Assembly (NCBI RefSeq): GCF_030407815.1
Contig: NZ_JASDCS010000007.1
Span: forward strand, 215,733-279,732
DNA: 64,000 nucleotides
Source of the DNA: Psychrobacter sp. APC 3281
GTDB lineage: Bacteria; Pseudomonadota; Gammaproteobacteria; Pseudomonadales; Moraxellaceae
Direction: 5' to 3'
Shown: positions 46,133 to 54,814 of the stretch, in pieces
How the letters are laid out: each line of letters opens with the position of its first letter
Numbering within the stretch: position 1 is the first letter of the stretch
Made by a program: the position numbers and the translations under genes
Notes under the pieces: model-generated
Told to the model about the DNA's origin: nothing
What the model saw: the letters and a program-made list of their open reading frames with translations, nothing else
The model's database searches: none

Positions 46133-46182
46133 TGATCGTCTTTTGTTAATGAGTATTGCGTACTGATGTTAATCGATCAATG
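46133..46182 (+). promoter_or_regulatory. Conserved paired upstream motif, copy 2
   Basis: TGATCGTCTTTTGTTA (46133-46148) and AATCGATCAATG (46171-46182) repeat the motif of the first paralogue exactly and at the same spacing. Sequence between and after the two blocks has diverged, which points to functional constraint on the blocks. Confidence 0.6.
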
Positions 46183-46221
46183 ATTGCATTCTATCCAATA
46201 CTATCTAACAGGGGATAATAA

Positions 46222-46716
46222 ATGCGTACTACATATGAAGATCAACGAATTCCACTACAAGTTCGTAGATTGATGATATTTAATAAAGTTTGCTGTGCAG
46301 CGAAAAGAGACCCTGATGAAATAATTCACTTACCTTGTTATTCACAGATAGCATTTAGTATTGTTTATTCTAAGAAAGATAAAAAATACACAGCATTTGG
46401 GAGTGTGTTTAAGTATGCGCATACCCGTCAAGAAGTCATTGAACAAGGTTTAGATAAGCAGTTTCATGAAGATACTGTGATGTGTGCAATCACAACCGAA
46501 AGACAAGCTTTTACTAAAGCTTCTCGCACTCCGTTAGGGCTGCTAATGAGCTGGAATAAACAGGTAAAAAATCGAGCTTATACCTGTCTCGATGGCAATG
46601 TGAAACACTTTTTCAAAGTAAATGATGAGCTAGAGCTAGATTACCCTCCTCATAAGTTTTACGGTCGTTTGGTTGCTGCCAAAGATTTACCATTATGGGA
46701 TGATAAGTGTTCTTAG
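46222..46716 (+). CDS. Uncharacterised protein, paralogue B of a tandem pair
   Basis: Family not recognised. A 164-residue soluble protein, related by eye over its whole length to the gene at 45328 (roughly half of positions alike), ending right after PLWDDK. It carries more cysteines (CCAAK, LPCYSQ, VMCAI) than paralogue A. AGGGG about seven bases before the ATG is the ribosome-binding site. Its TAG stop shares two bases with the stop of the convergent DpnI-like gene, so the two genes overlap by four bases. Confidence 0.72.
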   Translation: MRTTYEDQRIPLQVRRLMIFNKVCCAAKRDPDEIIHLPCYSQIAFSIVYSKKDKKYTAFGSVFKYAHTRQEVIEQGLDKQFHEDTVMCAITTERQAFTKASRTPLGLLMSWNKQVKNRAYTCLDGNVKHFFKVNDELELDYPPHKFYGRLVAAKDLPLWDDKCS

Positions 46717-47477
46717 TATAATTTTCGATAGTGACCACGGCTCACAAATTCAATGATGCCTTTACCTCGTAATACTTGTAACTGTTGGCGAATTTTATCT
46801 TTTACGTGGTTGTTTTCAGGATGTTTGAGCTGTAACTCGTCAGCAAAAGCATAAACTTGATTGAGAGAAAAACTGACATCGAGACGGTCGATACATTGCC
46901 AGACATCGAGTGTCCAACCGCGTGAAGCCATAGATTGCTTGCGTAAAAACAAAGTCTTTTGGAACTGTTGGGTGACATTTTCACGCGGTATAACTTGTTG
47001 GTCTTTGACCAAAAACACTTTGCCCGATTCGGGTACGTGGCGTAAGTCAATATTGCAACCAACCCAACCTGCTCGTTTGGCATTCACTGATAAGGGTTTA
47101 CGCTTAACAATAATATCGGGCGTAAAGAAATGCTTGGGAATAATTAGAAAATTATTAACGGTGTATTCTTTTGAGTAGGTCAAAAAGAAGAAGCTGGGAT
47201 TATTCTTACTATTGATACGCTCAATCATCGTCTGATAGGCACCATCATTGACAACATTGCTTAACTTGGTTTTTTTACTTTTTAGCTCATATTGCTCATT
47301 ACAATTTTCGCAATAAAAATCAGCAACAGGTTTGTTATTAGCAAACTCAGCTAGCGATTGGGCGCTACAATTGGTGCAGTAACTATTTTCTTTTACCCAT
47401 GATTCACTGAGTACACGAACTTTTTGAGGTTCAGAGTGATAGTTTTTAGCAAGACTTTGGTTAAAATGTAGGTTCAT
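46713..47477 (-). CDS. dpnC: DpnI-like methyl-directed restriction endonuclease
   Basis: The 254 residues match DpnI in length and along the whole sequence. The N-terminal PD-(D/E)xK nuclease has NNKPVADFYCENCNEQYELK, with Asp53, Glu64 and Lys66 at the DpnI catalytic numbers. Zinc cysteines are Cys34, Cys37, Cys56 and Cys59. RRAGW in DpnI corresponds here to KRAGWVGCNIDL with Trp138. LFLRKQSMASRGWTLDV leads to a C-terminal winged helix ending FVSRGHYRKLY. DpnI cuts GATC only if the adenine is methylated, so this enzyme should attack Dam-methylated incoming DNA and requires a host without Dam methylation. No methylase is in the block. Confidence 0.93.
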   Translation of the reverse strand: MNLHFNQSLAKNYHSEPQKVRVLSESWVKENSYCTNCSAQSLAEFANNKPVADFYCENCNEQYELKSKKTKLSNVVNDGAYQTMIERINSKNNPSFFFLTYSKEYTVNNFLIIPKHFFTPDIIVKRKPLSVNAKRAGWVGCNIDLRHVPESGKVFLVKDQQVIPRENVTQQFQKTLFLRKQSMASRGWTLDVWQCIDRLDVSFSLNQVYAFADELQLKHPENNHVKDKIRQQLQVLRGKGIIEFVSRGHYRKLY

Positions 47478-47647
47478 AAGATATTTTCATTATTAATAGA
47501 TAAGCTGAGAATACTGAAAAAAACGCCTAAGTATTAAGCTATATAAACGGCCATCAATAGCAAGATAATTCATAAGCTAAGCAAATACCATTGAAAATCG
47601 CACGGTTCAGTGCTAAATTCTAGCAAACATCTGCCTCGCGAGTTGCC

Positions 47648-48937
47648 ATGAGCAAGCCTACACCCAATATACCACCTGAACGTCCCAATGAGTCGCCGTC
47701 AAACAAGCAAGATGGCACAGTCGAGGAGCGTGTCGATACCACGCTGCCGGACGCGCAACCAGTGGTAGATGAGGTGGAAGACACATCAGCAACGCCAGCA
47801 ACCAACGTCTCGCTTATCAGTGGTAACAGTAAACCGCGTCAATATAAAGTCAATAACCCATCGTTTTTTATGCAACGTGGCTATCAAGTGCTGCTAGTGT
47901 TGGGGCTGATTGCTGCATTTTTCTTGGTCATGGTTTATCAGACGTTGTTTGGTCGTATCGAGCAGCCGCAGCAAATGGTCACGATTGAACCAGGTCAGAC
48001 GTATTACGGTCTACTACCGCAGTGGCAGCAGCAGATTCCGCTGTTCTCAGCAGGCGTGGCCAAGCTATATATCAAATCACAAGTCGATGCGCCGTTGCAT
48101 GCTGGTACGTATCAATTACCCGAAAACCCGACTATCGCTGAGGTGCTACAAATACTAGGTCAAGGCGCAAAAGCGGCTATGGTCAAGGTACAGATTATCG
48201 AAGGCAAGACATCTAAAGACCTTTACCAAGCGCTTCGTGATAATGACAAAATCGAAAAAGAAGTACTGACCGCAGATAGTGACAATGCGAGTATTGCCCA
48301 AGCACTAGATTTGACGGGTGTACTGCCAGATAGTGTGGCTAATAGCAGTGACCCGATTGTTAACTATAATCTTGAAGGTTGGTTCGCGCCTGATACCTAT
48401 TATTATGGTGAAGGAACCAGCGATAAAAAAGTATTGACTGACTTGTATAAGCGTCAGCAGCAGGTACTGACTGATGCGTGGGAAAATCGTGCGCCGAATC
48501 TGCCTTATAAGAGTCCTTATGAAGCGTTAGTGATGGCGTCTATTATCGAAAAAGAGACCAGCGTTGCTGATGAACGTCCTTTAGTCTCTGCCGTATTTAG
48601 AAACCGTTTGAACAAAAGCATGCGTATGCAGACGGACCCGACTATTATCTATGGTATGGGTAGTCGTTATGATGGCAATATCCGCCGCAAAGACATCAAT
48701 GAAAAAACGTCTTACAACACCTACCAAATTGATGGTTTACCGCCAACGCCAATTGCGCTACCATCAGCGGCCTCTATCGAAGCGACTTTACATCCTGCCG
48801 ATAGTGAAGCGTTGTATTTTGTGGCAACGGGCAATGGTGGGCACAAATTTACCAATAGCTTGGCTGAGCACAATCAGGCGGTAAAGGACTATCTGAGTGT
48901 CATGCGTGAGAAAAAGTCTCAAACGCCGCCGCAGTAA
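47648..48937 (+). CDS. mltG: Endolytic murein transglycosylase
   Basis: Cleaves nascent peptidoglycan glycan strands and sets their length. The 429-residue protein has a disordered cytoplasmic N-terminus of about 75 residues, one membrane helix (VLLVLGLIAAFFLVMVY, about 80-97), a LysM-like segment and the YceG catalytic domain with LEGWFAPDTYYY, the catalytic glutamate in ASIIEKETS and RMQTDPTIIYG, then NTYQIDGLPPTPI. The ATG at 47648 has a weak ribosome-binding site. Its usual upstream partner pabC is displaced by the accessory block, so it needs its own promoter in 47478-47647. Confidence 0.94.
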   Translation: MSKPTPNIPPERPNESPSNKQDGTVEERVDTTLPDAQPVVDEVEDTSATPATNVSLISGNSKPRQYKVNNPSFFMQRGYQVLLVLGLIAAFFLVMVYQTLFGRIEQPQQMVTIEPGQTYYGLLPQWQQQIPLFSAGVAKLYIKSQVDAPLHAGTYQLPENPTIAEVLQILGQGAKAAMVKVQIIEGKTSKDLYQALRDNDKIEKEVLTADSDNASIAQALDLTGVLPDSVANSSDPIVNYNLEGWFAPDTYYYGEGTSDKKVLTDLYKRQQQVLTDAWENRAPNLPYKSPYEALVMASIIEKETSVADERPLVSAVFRNRLNKSMRMQTDPTIIYGMGSRYDGNIRRKDINEKTSYNTYQIDGLPPTPIALPSAASIEATLHPADSEALYFVATGNGGHKFTNSLAEHNQAVKDYLSVMREKKSQTPPQ

Positions 48938-49025
48938 TATTCCTTCTTAATCTTCTTAAAAAACTTATCGTTTATTGAGTGCTACAAAGTAGAGGTAGCG
49001 CTCATCAATGACATAAGGTCATATC

Positions 49026-49751
49026 ATGTCAGTATCTATGCACACCAGCGCAACACCGTCACATAGCAGCACATCATCATCGAATCTACCTGAATCAAGT
49101 GCTTCAAATACAGCACCTACTTTAGGCCGCTTTATTAGTTTTGAAGGGACCGAAGGCGTGGGCAAAACCACCGCGATTGAACAGCTGTGTTTGCGCTTAG
49201 AAGCTAATGGCATCTCGTATCTGCGTACTCGTGAGCCGGGTGGTAGCCCATTTGCCGAGCAATTGCGTGAGATATTATTGGACCCAGCGACTGATATCGA
49301 AGACGATACTGAGTTGCTGCTATTGTTTGCGGCGCGCTGTGATCACATGCAGCAGGTCATCTTACCAGCGCTTCAAAATGGTACTTGGGTAATATGTGAT
49401 AGGTTTACCGACTCTACTATTGCGTATCAGGGCTTTGGACGTGCGTATGGCGACGAGCTGGTACGCGGCAAAATAGATATGCTTATCAAACAATTTGTGA
49501 CGCAGCTTCCTGAGCTGACATTGTGGTTGGATTTGCCAGTAGCAGAGGGTATGAAACGTGCCAATAAGCGCAGTGCGGCCGATCGTTTTGAGCAGCAGGC
49601 TACCGAGTTTTTTACTTGGGTGCATACTGGTTTTAGCCAGCTAGCGAGCGAATACCCTGAGCGGATACAGCGTATTGATGCATCGGGCAGTACGGATGAT
49701 GTGAGTGCACGTATATGGCAGACAGTTATGGACAGATTTGATATTAAATAA
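49026..49751 (+). CDS. tmk: Thymidylate kinase
   Basis: Phosphorylates dTMP to dTDP. The 241 residues contain the P-loop FEGTEGVGKTT (about residue 41), the DR(Y/F) motif VICDRFTDSTIAYQGFGR and LWLDLPVAEGMKR, with the lid region RSAADRFEQQ. The first 33 residues are a Ser/Thr-rich extension absent from most Tmk proteins; no internal start with a good ribosome-binding site is evident. It follows mltG by 88 bases. The usual next gene, holB, is absent here. Confidence 0.93.
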   Translation: MSVSMHTSATPSHSSTSSSNLPESSASNTAPTLGRFISFEGTEGVGKTTAIEQLCLRLEANGISYLRTREPGGSPFAEQLREILLDPATDIEDDTELLLLFAARCDHMQQVILPALQNGTWVICDRFTDSTIAYQGFGRAYGDELVRGKIDMLIKQFVTQLPELTLWLDLPVAEGMKRANKRSAADRFEQQATEFFTWVHTGFSQLASEYPERIQRIDASGSTDDVSARIWQTVMDRFDIK

Positions 49752-49796
49752 CTAAATTTTGCCAAGTAGGTTTATATGGCAGTTAGATGTATCGAT

Positions 49797-49840
49797 AGTC
49801 AGCTAGTCAGCTAGTCAGCTAGTCAGCTAGTCAGTCAGTT
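49797..49840. repeat. AGTCAGCT microsatellite
   Basis: Four perfect copies of the 8-mer AGTCAGCT are followed by AGTCAGTCAGTT. It lies between tmk and the terminator. The array is short and could vary between strains through slippage. Confidence 0.85.
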
Positions 49841-49849
49841 AGCACCAAT

Positions 49850-49880
49850 AAAAAGCCCCAGCATATTGTTGGGGCTTTTT
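49850..49880. terminator. Bidirectional terminator after tmk
   Basis: AAAAAGCCCCA and TGGGGCTTTTT form a stem over a nine-base loop between tmk and the convergent antiporter gene. Confidence 0.88.
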
Positions 49881-49931
49881 ATTAAGGTAAATCTTTCATC
49901 TTTAGGTCAATAAAGCAGATAACTATGCACG

Positions 49932-52205
49932 TTATTTGTCATCTATTTTATCTACTTTTACATCCTCAGTAGTAGCGATAGAGGCATCGCTATCCTGAGC
50001 AGAGTCAGGTAGACGATTTGGGTCAAGCGCCCTTTTTTTGTTTTTGGGCGCACTACCATTGCCATTACTGTTCGTAGAGGTTTTGGTCTTCGAAGTCGCT
50101 GTCGAATTTGCAGACATGACGCCTTTATTATCCATATTAGTAGCAGACGTTTTTGGCTCTTCTACTGGCTCACTTTTCTCTACAGTAGTGCTAGAAGGTG
50201 ACTTAGTCTCGGTGTTACTGCTTTGGGTGGCTGATGACGGATTAGCAGTGTTTTGTTCATCATTTTTGTCACTATCTACCAAAGACTCTGGCGCTGCTGT
50301 TTGACTGTCATCAGGGCTAGGCTCCTGCTCTTTGCGCTTTTCAGGAGCTTTTGAGTTGGACTCAAAGTTAGCATCAGCTGCCATGCGAGCCTGCTCTTGC
50401 TTAGGCGTTACATCGACTGGCTTTGGCTGTACTTCATCGTCTACCACTAGCGATATAAGCTTACGGTCACGAGGGACAGTACCGTCAAATTTATCGGTGA
50501 TGACGTGCAGCTTGCCTTCTTTGTCGACGGTATATAGCGGTACGAATTGCTTATTATCCGCTTTATACTGCTCAAAGCTGTAGCTATCCGTAATATTGGT
50601 AATCTTAATTCGAGCTTTTTTGGACAGCATACTGGCAAGCTTTGTATAGGTCACATCTTTGCCAAACAACCACTGTGAATGGAAGTTAGACTGCTTGTCA
50701 TCACGCTCGCTTTTAACCTTTTCGTCACTGAATTTGAGACGGTATAGCTTACGCTCACCAAACTCATGACGATAATGAATCTCGGACAACGTATTCATTT
50801 CTTTGTCCATACTCATTGCAAACAAACGACCAATACCGATTAGATCCAGATGATGATCTGCGTGATCAGAGATAGGGTTGCCAAAGTAAGTACGCAGACC
50901 GCTCATGCGTGCGCGAGCAATATTGGTGTAGTTATTGTGCGCAACGATGACGTCAAAGCCTTGGTCTTTGAGAGAGGTAGCAATCAATAACGCAATTGGG
51001 TTTGAGCCAACGATAAGGATACCGTTGGTCTCAGGCTCACGTACGCCTAGTAGATTACCGACGACTTTTGCACCTAGACCCTGAATCATGACCGTACCGA
51101 TAATGACCATAAATACGAGAGGTACAAGCAGCTCTACGCCCTGAATATCATACTCTTGCAAACGAATGGCAAACAGGGATGAGATTGCAGCGGCGACGAT
51201 ACCACGTGGGCCAATCCAGCTAATCATCAGCTTTTCATTGGTCTTAAGGTTCGAGCCGATAGCCGATGCCCAGACTGATAGTGGACGTGCAACAAACATC
51301 ACGATAGCGAGCAGTACTAGCCCGGCAAAACCAACGCTGAGCAAGCTTGCCAATTCTACGCGCGCCGCCAGAATAATAAATAGCACTGAAATCAGCAAAA
51401 TGGTCAAAGATTCATTGAACTCTAAAATCGTTTCACGTGGGAATTTTGGCCAGTTTGCCAATGCTACGCCCAATACTGTGACGGTCAATAGACCTGATTC
51501 ATGCTCTAGATGATTTGATATTGAAAATAACACCAGTACAAATGCTAGGGTAAAAACATTACGCAAGAACTCAGGAATCATATGACGACGCATGAGGAAT
51601 GCAAGTAGCCAAGCGCCTGCCATACCCATTGCCGTTGCCAATACGACAATCTTAGCAAACAATAGAATACTACTGGCTTCGCCGCCTGAGATAATGTACT
51701 CATAGACCAATACCACAGCGATAGCGCCGATTGGGTCAATGATAATACCTTCCCATTTTAGGATGTTGGAAATGGTTTTGTTGGGGCGTACACTACGCAG
51801 CAGCGGCATAATGACCGTTGGACCAGTCACACAGACTAGTGCACCGAAGAGTAGAGCAATCAATGGGTCGACATCGAATAGTAAATAGGTCGATAGTGCC
51901 ACGATAGCAATGGTAATCAGTACACCGACCGATACCAGCATCTGTACCACGGTACCATGTTGCTTAATCTCATCGAACTCTAGCGTTAGCGAGCCCTCAA
52001 ATAGGATAATCGCTACGCCCAAAGAGATGAAAGGAAACATCAGCTCGCCCAACACCAAGTCTGGGTCAAATACACCTAGCACTGGGCCGACGATAATACC
52101 AATCAGTAATAAAAATAAAATGGATGGTTGCTTTAAATACCAAGCCAACCATTGGGCGGCAATGCCAATCCCAACCACGCCGGATAGCAAAAGGGCGGTA
52201 TCCAT
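49932..52205 (-). CDS. CPA1-type Na+/H+ antiporter with RCK domain and disordered tail
   Basis: The 757-residue protein has about twelve membrane helices in the first 400 residues (SILFLLLIGIIVGPVLG, LGVAIILFEGSLTL, VCVTGPTVIMPLLR, WEGIIIDPIGAIAVVLVYEYI), the NhaP/CPA1 fold, with an aspartate in the transport-site helix. A TrkA-N/RCK nucleotide-binding domain follows (about 400-510: GILIVGSNPIALLIATSLKDQG). The last 170 residues are low-complexity, rich in Ser, Thr, Asn and Asp. Likely an inner-membrane antiporter for pH or Na+ control. The ion is not certain. Confidence 0.88.
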   Translation of the reverse strand: MDTALLLSGVVGIGIAAQWLAWYLKQPSILFLLLIGIIVGPVLGVFDPDLVLGELMFPFISLGVAIILFEGSLTLEFDEIKQHGTVVQMLVSVGVLITIAIVALSTYLLFDVDPLIALLFGALVCVTGPTVIMPLLRSVRPNKTISNILKWEGIIIDPIGAIAVVLVYEYIISGGEASSILLFAKIVVLATAMGMAGAWLLAFLMRRHMIPEFLRNVFTLAFVLVLFSISNHLEHESGLLTVTVLGVALANWPKFPRETILEFNESLTILLISVLFIILAARVELASLLSVGFAGLVLLAIVMFVARPLSVWASAIGSNLKTNEKLMISWIGPRGIVAAAISSLFAIRLQEYDIQGVELLVPLVFMVIIGTVMIQGLGAKVVGNLLGVREPETNGILIVGSNPIALLIATSLKDQGFDVIVAHNNYTNIARARMSGLRTYFGNPISDHADHHLDLIGIGRLFAMSMDKEMNTLSEIHYRHEFGERKLYRLKFSDEKVKSERDDKQSNFHSQWLFGKDVTYTKLASMLSKKARIKITNITDSYSFEQYKADNKQFVPLYTVDKEGKLHVITDKFDGTVPRDRKLISLVVDDEVQPKPVDVTPKQEQARMAADANFESNSKAPEKRKEQEPSPDDSQTAAPESLVDSDKNDEQNTANPSSATQSSNTETKSPSSTTVEKSEPVEEPKTSATNMDNKGVMSANSTATSKTKTSTNSNGNGSAPKNKKRALDPNRLPDSAQDSDASIATTEDVKVDKIDDK

Positions 52206-53082
52206 AAATTAATCCTTTTATAATCTTGTCATATTTTATATCTATCGATAGCTGTTATAAGATAGTCGCTACCGTTTATTTAACAATAAGTTGTTATCCG
52301 TTTCTGTTGTAGCTAAGCCATCGCACTGATAGCCATCATGAATCACAACATAAGCTAGATATGATATAACTACTATAAAGTAGCAAAGACAAAAGCGCTT
52401 CTAGATAAATCACAATACGCTAGAAATGCAAAAGATGGAAAACAAGAGTGATGATAGCCAGTTCATAAGCCTGCAATAAACAGCCCTATATACAAGCTAA
52501 CTTTTGTTTGTTTAGTAAAATATTTGGTTTGACATCATACCATGATTTTATTTCAAGCTGATGTAAGCCGTACCTGCTAAAAAGCTATGTTACGGCCATA
52601 AAAGTATACGAAGTCCGTATGAAATAACGCTGCCTTAGGTTATCCTGCACTATGCAAAAGGCATCAGCACAATACTTCAAGTTTTTATTTATCATACAGT
52701 AGCTACGTGGGGCATGCACGTCGCGCACAGGATAATAGTGTTAGCGCCATGAAATGTCATATACTGATTGCTGACATGGTTTATTTTTATAAGACACTAT
52801 TAATCATGTTCTACACTATTAACCATGTCCTAAAGACGAGCGCTCTATAAGTATTCAAATAATGAGTAGTGATAAAAATAAGTGTAAAGTAACGGCTAAA
52901 AAGCTATGACAATAAGTTCGAATAAAAGTGCTGCGCCGCATAAATAGACAAGATAAATAGATAAGAGAATATAATTTCACCAAATAGTAACGAATAGGGG
53001 CATGCCGCTTGGTGTAGTCGCTATCGCTGACAATCATAACGTGGCTGTTAATAACAGCGATTACTCATATGGAGGACACAAA
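52206..53082. other. Intergenic region upstream of degP
   Basis: 877 AT-rich bases without a supported gene; it includes the promoters of the leftward antiporter and rightward degP. The strongest structure is the pair of 19-bp repeats listed separately. An earlier in-frame start for degP at 53002 lies here but is not supported. Confidence 0.45.
52773..52831. repeat. 19-bp tandem repeat with an inverted third half-site
   Basis: ACACTATTAATCATGTTCT (52794-52812) and ACACTATTAACCATGTCCT (52813-52831) are adjacent and differ at two positions. GACATGGTTTA (52773-52783) is the inverse of the TAACCATGTC core. The arrangement looks like a multi-site operator, about 250 bases before degP, but no regulator can be named. 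Confidence 0.55.
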
Positions 53083-54537
53083 ATGCCTATCGATATGTTC
53101 AAAGGACAGACCACTGCCAATATGCAGCGCTGGTTACAACGTAGTGCGCTGGCACTCGCTATTAGTACCGCGATGTTCACTAGTATTAATGTCACGACGA
53201 TAAACAGTGCTCAGGCTGCAGTCACTACGGCTGATTTCTCTGGTTTGGTGCAACAAGTCACGCCAGCAGTGGCACGCGTCAATGTTACCAAAACGATTAG
53301 TGAGGCCGAGCTCGCTAAGGCTCAGACTGCTGAAGTGTTGCGTCAGTTCTTTGGTGATCGTCTACGTATTCCTGATCGAGTCGCGACGCCAGCGATTGAA
53401 CATGCTTATGGTACGGCCTTTTTTATTACCTCCAATGGATATATGCTGACCAATCATCATGTCATCGCAGGTGCGGACAAAATTACTGTGACGCTCAATG
53501 ATAGAACCGAGCTTGATGCAACTTTAGTTGGTAGTGACGAGCGCTCAGATGTCGCCGTGCTAAAAGTTGAAGGTAATCAATTTCCGGCCTTGCCTATTGG
53601 CGACTCAAGTGGTCTCAAAGTAGGGGAGCCAGTATTGGCAATTGGTTCGCCATTTGGTTTTGACTACTCAGCCTCTGCTGGTATTGTCAGTGCCAAGTCG
53701 CGTAGCTTCTCGCGTGAGACCAGTGTGCCATTTATCCAAACGGATGTAGCACTAAACCCGGGTAACTCTGGCGGACCACTATTTAACCAGCGCGGCGAAG
53801 TGATTGGTATCAATTCGCGCATTTTTAGTGGTACTGGCGGTTATATGGGTCTGTCATTCTCTATCCCTATTGACGCTGCCATGGACATTTATGAGCAGCT
53901 AAAAAATGATGGTGAAGTGGCGCGTGCTTATTTAGGAATCTATCCACAAGATATCGATCGCAATCTGGCCGAGGCTTACAATTTAGAGCGCCCTCAAGGT
54001 GCCTTACTGACTCGTGTATCACCAGATTCACCAGCACAAAAATCAGGCCTAAAACCCGGTGACATCATTTTGCAATACAATGACGTACAAATCATGGAGG
54101 CATCAGATTTGCTGAACTTGCTCAACCGAGCGCGTCCAAGCGACCCCTTCCGTGCACGGATTCAGAGAAACGGTAAGCAGATGGTGATTAACGGCAAGCT
54201 CGCTTATGCGCCTAATGATGTAAGAGCACAGAGCGGTGATGAGCAAAATGATGATGTACAGTTGGGCTTGCGTTTACGCGATTTGACGGCAGATGAACAA
54301 GCAGAAATCGCTGTCGATAATAAAACGGGCATATTGGTTACCACAGTGGATCCTACTGGATTGGCCGCACGCTCAGGTATTCTGGCAGGCGATGTCATTA
54401 CTAACTTTCATCAAAAGCCGATCGAAACAGTGGCAGACTTTTCAGGTGCTATCTCATCTCTTCCTAAAAAAGGCGTAGTCACTATAGAAGTTATACGCCA
54501 AGGCATTCCTGCTATTATTGGTCTACGTATTGAATAG
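53083..54537 (+). CDS. degP: DegP/HtrA-family periplasmic serine protease
   Basis: Degrades or refolds damaged envelope proteins. The 484-residue precursor starts at ATG 53083 with GGAGGA six bases upstream. A long signal peptide ends after SAQA. The trypsin-like domain has catalytic His126 (LTNHHVIAGA), Asp156 (DERSDVAVLK) and Ser229 (NPGNSGGPLF). Two PDZ domains follow (about 290-385, with AYLGIYPQ, and 400-480 ending IGLRIE). The layout fits the DegP/DegQ/MucD group, and MucD-like is as likely as DegP. A longer frame from 53002 was rejected. Confidence 0.93.
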   Translation: MPIDMFKGQTTANMQRWLQRSALALAISTAMFTSINVTTINSAQAAVTTADFSGLVQQVTPAVARVNVTKTISEAELAKAQTAEVLRQFFGDRLRIPDRVATPAIEHAYGTAFFITSNGYMLTNHHVIAGADKITVTLNDRTELDATLVGSDERSDVAVLKVEGNQFPALPIGDSSGLKVGEPVLAIGSPFGFDYSASAGIVSAKSRSFSRETSVPFIQTDVALNPGNSGGPLFNQRGEVIGINSRIFSGTGGYMGLSFSIPIDAAMDIYEQLKNDGEVARAYLGIYPQDIDRNLAEAYNLERPQGALLTRVSPDSPAQKSGLKPGDIILQYNDVQIMEASDLLNLLNRARPSDPFRARIQRNGKQMVINGKLAYAPNDVRAQSGDEQNDDVQLGLRLRDLTADEQAEIAVDNKTGILVTTVDPTGLAARSGILAGDVITNFHQKPIETVADFSGAISSLPKKGVVTIEVIRQGIPAIIGLRIE

Positions 54538-54814
54538 GTGTCATGATTAAAGCTTGACTGTGAATGTCATTGTTAATGTGACTAATAATGTAACTCAGAT
54601 TACGGTGCAGAGTATAAAGGCAGCGCGCACGTCAATAATTGTGCTTGTCTATCATGGAGGTCGACCTCTATAATGTTTGGTTTTTTATCAAACAGCTAAG
54701 AGTAAGACCTCAACAGCAATCCATTCGTTAAGTGAGTTATTGATCAATCAATACGCTCTAAGGTGGGCCGAGTCGCTTAGTAGGCTCGTACCATTATGCA
54801 ACCGCTAGGTAATT

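Noticed and set aside
49797..49840. CRISPR or iteron origin
   Set aside because: Simple octamer satellite without spacers, DnaA boxes or a replication gene.
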